Below are positions 60,118-64,000 of a stretch of DNA of 64,000 nt, one piece after another. Source of the DNA: Gordonia jinghuaiqii (lineage in GTDB: Bacteria; Actinomycetota; Actinomycetes; Mycobacteriales; Mycobacteriaceae); NCBI RefSeq assembly GCF_014041935.1, contig NZ_CP059491.1, forward strand, positions 1,550,001 to 1,614,000, written 5' to 3'. Below the pieces are notes generated by a model. The model saw nothing but the letters and a program-made list of their open reading frames with translations, ran no database searches and had not been told where the DNA came from. Numbering within the stretch: the first letter of the stretch is position 1; every line of letters begins with the position of its first letter. The position numbers and the translations under genes are program-made.

Positions 60118-60510
60118 TCAGGCCGTGGCCGCGGCGATCGCCAGGCCGAGGACCGCACCGCCGACGGCGATCACCAGGCTGAGGAGGACGTTGGCCACCG
60201 CGGCCGGAAGACGTCCCTGGTCACCAAGTTTCACGGTGTCCACGGTGAAAGTCGAGAAGGTCGTGTAGCCGCCGCAGAAGCCCGATCCGAGGACGACGGT
60301 GGGGAAGAGCTGTTCGAATCGTGTGTCGGCGGTGAAACCGTGATACATCGACAGTCCGCTCAGGAACCCCAGGAGCAGCGACCCGCTGACGTTGATCACC
60401 AATGTGCCCCAAGGGAATCCGTCACCGGCATAGTGGGTCACGAGTTTGCCGACCAGGTAGCGGGCCAGTGCACCCACCCCGCCGGCGATGATCATCAGCA
60501 GAACCATCAT
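60118..60510 (-). CDS. crcB: fluoride channel FluC/CrcB, subunit 1
   Basis: This 130-residue protein has four membrane helices and the CrcB signature: GGVGALARYLVGK, GTLVINVSGSLLLGF (pore Asn) and GSGFCGGYTTFSTFTVDTV. Fluc proteins export fluoride as dual-topology dimers; in many Gram-positive bacteria two unlike subunits form a heterodimer. It overlaps the second crcB gene by four bases. It lies at the end of the urea-channel/ammonium-transporter operon. Confidence 0.94.
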   Translation of the reverse strand: MMVLLMIIAGGVGALARYLVGKLVTHYAGDGFPWGTLVINVSGSLLLGFLSGLSMYHGFTADTRFEQLFPTVVLGSGFCGGYTTFSTFTVDTVKLGDQGRLPAAVANVLLSLVIAVGGAVLGLAIAAATA

Positions 60511-60950
60511 GACGGGGACTCCTGCTGCTGCGGGGTGAGGCGCCGGCCGAGGTGGTACCCGATGAACGCCGCGGTGAGGCCGAGCACGAGAGTGGCAGCG
60601 GCGTACAGCAACGCCAGTTCGATGAGTGAGTCCCGAAGCCGCTGCGCCACTTCCACGGCGAACGTGGAGAACGTGGTGAACGCGCCGAAGAAGCCCGTCG
60701 CCACCAGGGGCTGGACGAACGGAGGCGCCTTGGCGACCATCAGGTAGCCGGTGAGCAACCCCAGCCCGAGGGCCCCGGTGACATTGGCGAGCATCGTGCC
60801 CCAGGGGAACTCGTCTGTCTGAGCGGGATTGAGGTTCTCGGCGAGGTAGCGGATGAACGTTCCCGCACCGCCACCGACGAAGACCAGAGTCAGCGTGAGC
60901 ACCGTGTAGGGGCCGAGACGATCGGCCCGGGAGGGCGCCGCGGGAGTCAT
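60507..60950 (-). CDS. crcB: fluoride channel FluC/CrcB, subunit 2
   Basis: This 147-residue protein has VGGGAGTFIRYLAEN, GTMLANVTGALGLGLLTG and TGFFGAFTTFSTFAVEVAQRL, the CrcB/FluC signatures, with the partner encoded just downstream. It has a longer N-terminus (about 20 polar residues) and an RRLTPQQQ tail. Its first codon overlaps the stop of the ammonium transporter gene by four bases, so it is part of that operon and translationally coupled. Confidence 0.94.
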   Translation of the reverse strand: MTPAAPSRADRLGPYTVLTLTLVFVGGGAGTFIRYLAENLNPAQTDEFPWGTMLANVTGALGLGLLTGYLMVAKAPPFVQPLVATGFFGAFTTFSTFAVEVAQRLRDSLIELALLYAAATLVLGLTAAFIGYHLGRRLTPQQQESPS

Positions 60951-62593
60951 CGCGCTGCCGGTCCGTGCACCTCGGCCACCGGCAGGACGATCATCTGGAC
61001 CAGATCATCCCCGAGGTCGGACAGTGCCCGCTGCACATCGTCGACCGACTGTGCAGGGGTGAGGATCTCGACGCGAACCCGAGGCGTCATCGTGACCCGC
61101 CGGGACTGGCCGCGGACGATGTGGTCGACCGGGCCCGCGGCGGTGACGAACACCTCCGACACCACCGCACGCCGCGCGCCGGCGGAGAGTACTTCCTGTT
61201 CCACACCTTCGGTGCCGGCCGAATCGAGGATCGCGGTGACGAGGTACAGACCTTCGCCGGTCTCGGCGGGCTGTGGCGCCACGAGTCGGGCGGCGGGGTC
61301 GTCGGTGGGAATCGGCAGGACCGGATCGTCGGTGTAGGCGGACATGCCCTGCTGGGTCGCATCGAGATGTTCTTCGTCGTCGGGATCGACGCGAAGCCCG
61401 ATGGTCTTGTCGATCGCGAACCCGATCACCAGCGTGAGAACGAGCGAGAACGCGATCACCGATCCCAGGGCGATGAACTGATCGCCGAGGAGGCCCCAAC
61501 CGCCGCCGTGGAACACGCCGTCGCGGCCGATCGCATTGATCGCCTCCTCGCCGAAGAAGCCGACGAGGATCGTGCCGAGTACGCCGCCGATGAAGTGGAC
61601 GGCGAGGACGTCGAGTGCGTCGTCGACGCGGATCAGTGTCTTGAGTTTGAGCGCGAGGTGACAGACCACCCCGGCGAGGAGTCCGATGACGAACGCCGCC
61701 AGCGTGTTCACGTAACCGGCTGCGGGTGTGATCGTCGCGAGACCGGCAACGGCGCCGGTGACCCCGCCCAGGACGGTCGCGTGTCCATCCCGCAGACGTT
61801 CGATGATCAGCCAGATCACCATCGCGGCCGCCGCCGCGACCTGCGTGTTGACCAGTGCTTGCGCGGCAACCCCATTGGCCTGGAGGCCGTCTCCGGCGTT
61901 GAATCCGAACCAGCCGAACCACAGGATGCCTGCTCCGACGATGACCAGTGGGATCGAATGCGGGAGCGGTGCCCGGTCGGGCCACACCTTCCGGCGGCCG
62001 AGGACGATCAGCAGGGCCAGTGCGGCGGCGCCGGCGGAGGCGTGGACGACCATGCCCCCCGCCCAGTCCTGGGCTCCGAGCTTGGTCAACCAGCCGGTCG
62101 GTGCCCACAACCAGTGCGCGATCGGGGCGTAGACGATCACCGACCAGATGCCGATGAACACCGCCCAGCCCAGCGGCTTGAGCCTGCTGGCGATCGCACC
62201 GGTGGCCAGAATGGGCGTGATGATCGCGAACATCATCTGGTAGGCGAAGAAGGCCAGCGTGGGTATCGCGACCGAGGTGGTCACCACGTGGAGGGCGGGA
62301 TCCGGTGCTTCCCCGATGTTCTTGAGCCCCAAGAAGCTCAGATCGGCGATGAATCCGTTGGCCCGATCGTTTCCGAACGCGAGGCTGTATCCGAAGAAGA
62401 ACCAGGTGAGCGTGATGATTCCGAGCGCGATCATGTTCTGCTGGAGCATCGCCAGCGTGTTCCGGCGACTGACCATGCCTGCGTAGAAGAACGCCAGGCC
62501 CGGGGTCATGAACAGCACGAGAGCCGCACAGACGAGAACCCAGGCGGTGTCACCGCTGTTGATCGTCTCTTGTGCCAGCGTCATTGATCGCAT
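60947..62593 (-). CDS. amt: ammonium transporter fused to a C-terminal PII-like domain
   Basis: This is a 548-residue protein. Residues about 10-410 form an Amt channel with eleven helices: TPGLAFFYAGMVSRRN (about 29-44), FAYQMMFAIITPILATGA, DWAGGMVVHASAGAAAL, FGWFGFNAGDGL, and the pore His in LAVHFIGGVLGT. After a polar linker (about 410-447) comes a PII-like domain (about 449-548): LYLVTAILDSAG, a shortened T-loop region (HIVRGQSRRVTMTPRVRVEIL), and VDDVQRALSDLG ... VLPVAEVHG. PII proteins normally bind Amt in trans through the T-loop. The ATG at 62593 has GGAGGT six bases upstream. The urea channel gene is 19 bases away. Confidence 0.9.
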   Translation of the reverse strand: MRSMTLAQETINSGDTAWVLVCAALVLFMTPGLAFFYAGMVSRRNTLAMLQQNMIALGIITLTWFFFGYSLAFGNDRANGFIADLSFLGLKNIGEAPDPALHVVTTSVAIPTLAFFAYQMMFAIITPILATGAIASRLKPLGWAVFIGIWSVIVYAPIAHWLWAPTGWLTKLGAQDWAGGMVVHASAGAAALALLIVLGRRKVWPDRAPLPHSIPLVIVGAGILWFGWFGFNAGDGLQANGVAAQALVNTQVAAAAAMVIWLIIERLRDGHATVLGGVTGAVAGLATITPAAGYVNTLAAFVIGLLAGVVCHLALKLKTLIRVDDALDVLAVHFIGGVLGTILVGFFGEEAINAIGRDGVFHGGGWGLLGDQFIALGSVIAFSLVLTLVIGFAIDKTIGLRVDPDDEEHLDATQQGMSAYTDDPVLPIPTDDPAARLVAPQPAETGEGLYLVTAILDSAGTEGVEQEVLSAGARRAVVSEVFVTAAGPVDHIVRGQSRRVTMTPRVRVEILTPAQSVDDVQRALSDLGDDLVQMIVLPVAEVHGPAAR

Positions 62594-62612
62594 CGGTGCT
62601 ACCTCCGTGTGC

Positions 62613-63638
62613 TCACTCTGTGTCGGCCTGCGCGGCGAACTTTCGTTTGTGGGGGTCGTGATGGATGGGACGGAACTTCTCGTGCGGGATGAGGAACAAC
62701 CATGTCGCCAGGACGAACGGCATGGTGAAGGTGGGGATGCCGATGGGGTCCAGTGCGGCGTCGAGCGCACCCTGCACGATGACGGTGAAGATCACCCCGA
62801 GAGCGGCGAATGCCGCGACCCGCCAACCGGGCGAATAGAACACGGTGCCCAGCGCGATCGCGGTGAGCACGGCGCTGAAGCCGAACAGGCCGCTCTCGGT
62901 CGAGTCGGCGCTCGCACCGAGTAGTACGGCCGTGCCCAGAGCCAGCGCGGAACCGAGTAGCGATGCGACCGCCGCCGCCCACGAACTGACGGCCAGGGCG
63001 ACGACGAAGATGATGCCGGTGACCACATTTTCGATGAGGAACACCTGCGCGACGTTCTTGAACAGGATCTCGACTGTGGTGAGGACCCCGAAGTCGTAGT
63101 CCGGAGTCGACGGCGGCTGGGGCAGAGCGGCCTTCGGCAGGGACGCGTCACCGACATTGGCAAACGCGAACGCCCCCAACACCAGGAACCACGTCGTGAT
63201 GACGAACGGGGCGGTCATCGCAGTGACCCCCCAGGTATCGAAGATGTTCGAGATCGCCTGCATCACCACGGTGGACACCGCCGCGCCCACCACCAGATAC
63301 ACCCACAGGCGAGCGTCGACGTGGAGGAAGGACGGCAGAGCCGCACCCACCAGAATCCCGTTGAACCCGTAGATACCCTGCCCGCGTGACTGCGCGTCGA
63401 ATCCGAGAAGCCAGGCGGTACAGGTCGACACGACCAGGCCGACGACGGCGCCGAGTCCGACCTCCCACTCGCCGGCTCGCGTGGAACCCCACCATATTCC
63501 GATGATGAACAGGATGCCCGTGACCGGATTGTTCTGGAACATCACCTGTCCGGAGCCCCGGCAGAGGGTGTCCACGACGCGAACGGCACGGTGGTCGGAG
63601 ACCGATGTGGACCACGCCTTCGCCGGCTGCAGACGCAT
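62613..63638 (-). CDS. urea transporter (UT family channel)
   Basis: This 341-residue membrane protein has the duplicated UT-family fold: FQNNPVTGILFIIGIWWGSTRAGEWEVGLGAVVG, QGIYGFNGILVGAALPSF, then the second repeat FLIENVVTGIIFVVALAVSSWAAAVASLLGSALA and SGLFGFSAVLTAIALG. The LxFxxNP/ExxxTG-type selectivity segments are visible in both halves. It admits urea for the urease operon that converges on this cluster. The ATG at 63638 has GGAGG six bases upstream; the frame stays open to 63977 without another good start. Confidence 0.92.
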   Translation of the reverse strand: MRLQPAKAWSTSVSDHRAVRVVDTLCRGSGQVMFQNNPVTGILFIIGIWWGSTRAGEWEVGLGAVVGLVVSTCTAWLLGFDAQSRGQGIYGFNGILVGAALPSFLHVDARLWVYLVVGAAVSTVVMQAISNIFDTWGVTAMTAPFVITTWFLVLGAFAFANVGDASLPKAALPQPPSTPDYDFGVLTTVEILFKNVAQVFLIENVVTGIIFVVALAVSSWAAAVASLLGSALALGTAVLLGASADSTESGLFGFSAVLTAIALGTVFYSPGWRVAAFAALGVIFTVIVQGALDAALDPIGIPTFTMPFVLATWLFLIPHEKFRPIHHDPHKRKFAAQADTE

Positions 63639-63819
63639 CGCGTCCTCCGATCGTGACACCTTGTGGTCCGGGGATGTTCGCCATTCCCGGTCGTGTGCCG
63701 GCGTGCGGAGTCGATTCGCGGGCCGGCCGATTCGATATAGCTGCGATCCGCCGCCGACACTACGCCGACGATTCACCATCAGTCGCAAAATTGTGGGATC
63801 CGAAACAAGGGGCCGGAAA

Positions 63820-64000
63820 TCAGGGGTTCTTGGCCGCCGAGATCGCCGTGCGTACCGCGTCGCGGCAACGCTCACCGGCCGGAGGCCCGATACCGACGAA
63901 GAAGTCGCCCTGTCGGCCGTCACCGCCGAGCGGACCCCCGACGGTGAAGCCACCCTCGGCGACCTCGGAGCCACCACCTGCAGGGGGCATGCGCCGATCG
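63820..64000 (-). CDS. C-terminal part of an unidentified protein (cut by the window edge)
   Basis: A minus-strand frame runs from the window edge to a TGA at 63820-63822 and encodes about 59 residues, Gly/Pro-rich at first (PPAGGGSEVAEGGFTVGGPL) and ending GIGPPAGERCRDAVRTAISAAKNP. The pattern could be the end of a secreted or lipoprotein-type actinobacterial protein. An ATG at 63990 could be a start, but a longer gene continuing past the edge is more likely. It would read in the same direction as the urea channel gene, 182 bases upstream of it. Confidence 0.45.
   Translation of the reverse strand, partial: DRRMPPAGGGSEVAEGGFTVGGPLGGDGRQGDFFVGIGPPAGERCRDAVRTAISAAKNP

Overview
The window is chromosomal DNA of a high-GC, mycolic-acid-containing actinobacterium (order Mycobacteriales), most likely Gordonia or a close relative. 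Evidence: tandem MspA-type porins, an antigen-85-like secreted esterase with a GTHSW motif, the mprA-mprB-pepD-moaB order known from mycobacteria, and an mscL / FmdB-like / 5-FCL / galU / glp (moeA) / rimJ / glpR neighbourhood resembling the M. tuberculosis Rv0981-Rv0996 region. The genus is inferred from gene content and memory, not from a search. No phage, IS element or CRISPR array was seen; the only RNA gene is tRNA-Ala(CGC).

Layout. 0.1-9.1 kb: nitrate/nitrite assimilation (DUF2834 protein; small ORF-nirB-nirD operon with a four-half-site GlnR-like box; divergent 1,403-aa nitrate reductase fused to a diflavin reductase), interrupted by an AbiEi/DUF559 protein. 9.3-17.5 kb: envelope stress and envelope (MprAB, PepD, MoaB-like, two porins, mycolyltransferase-like esterase). 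17.6-21.2 kb: heterodimeric ABC exporter, then a repeat array and a 29-aa peptide gene. 21.9-35.4 kb: housekeeping block (GNAT, MscL, SAF-domain protein, NhaA, AGCS symporter, CIRCE-controlled FmdB protein, 5-FCL, GalU, Glp/MoeA, RimJ, GlpR/SepX, tRNA, DUF5994).

35.5-47 kb: a GntR-associated catabolic island (bifunctional hydratase/dehydrogenase, ADP-forming acyl-CoA synthetase, acyl-CoA dehydrogenase, 3-hydroxyisobutyrate-dehydrogenase-like enzyme, aldehyde dehydrogenase; divergent MHS permease and lactonase-like hydrolase), whose substrate I cannot name. 47-54 kb: secreted lipase, secreted GH1 enzyme, AzlCD with an XRE-cupin regulator, DEAD-box helicase, mycothiol-dependent-isomerase-family protein.

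54.3-63.6 kb: a nitrogen module. A urease operon (ureA, a CbiX-like chelatase with a 23-His tail, ureB, C, F, G, D; no ureE) converges on an operon for urea channel, Amt-PII fusion and a FluC pair. With the nir/nas genes at the other end, the window codes for urea uptake and hydrolysis, ammonium uptake and sensing, and nitrate reduction to ammonium. The most novel candidate is the histidine-tailed chelatase inside the urease operon.
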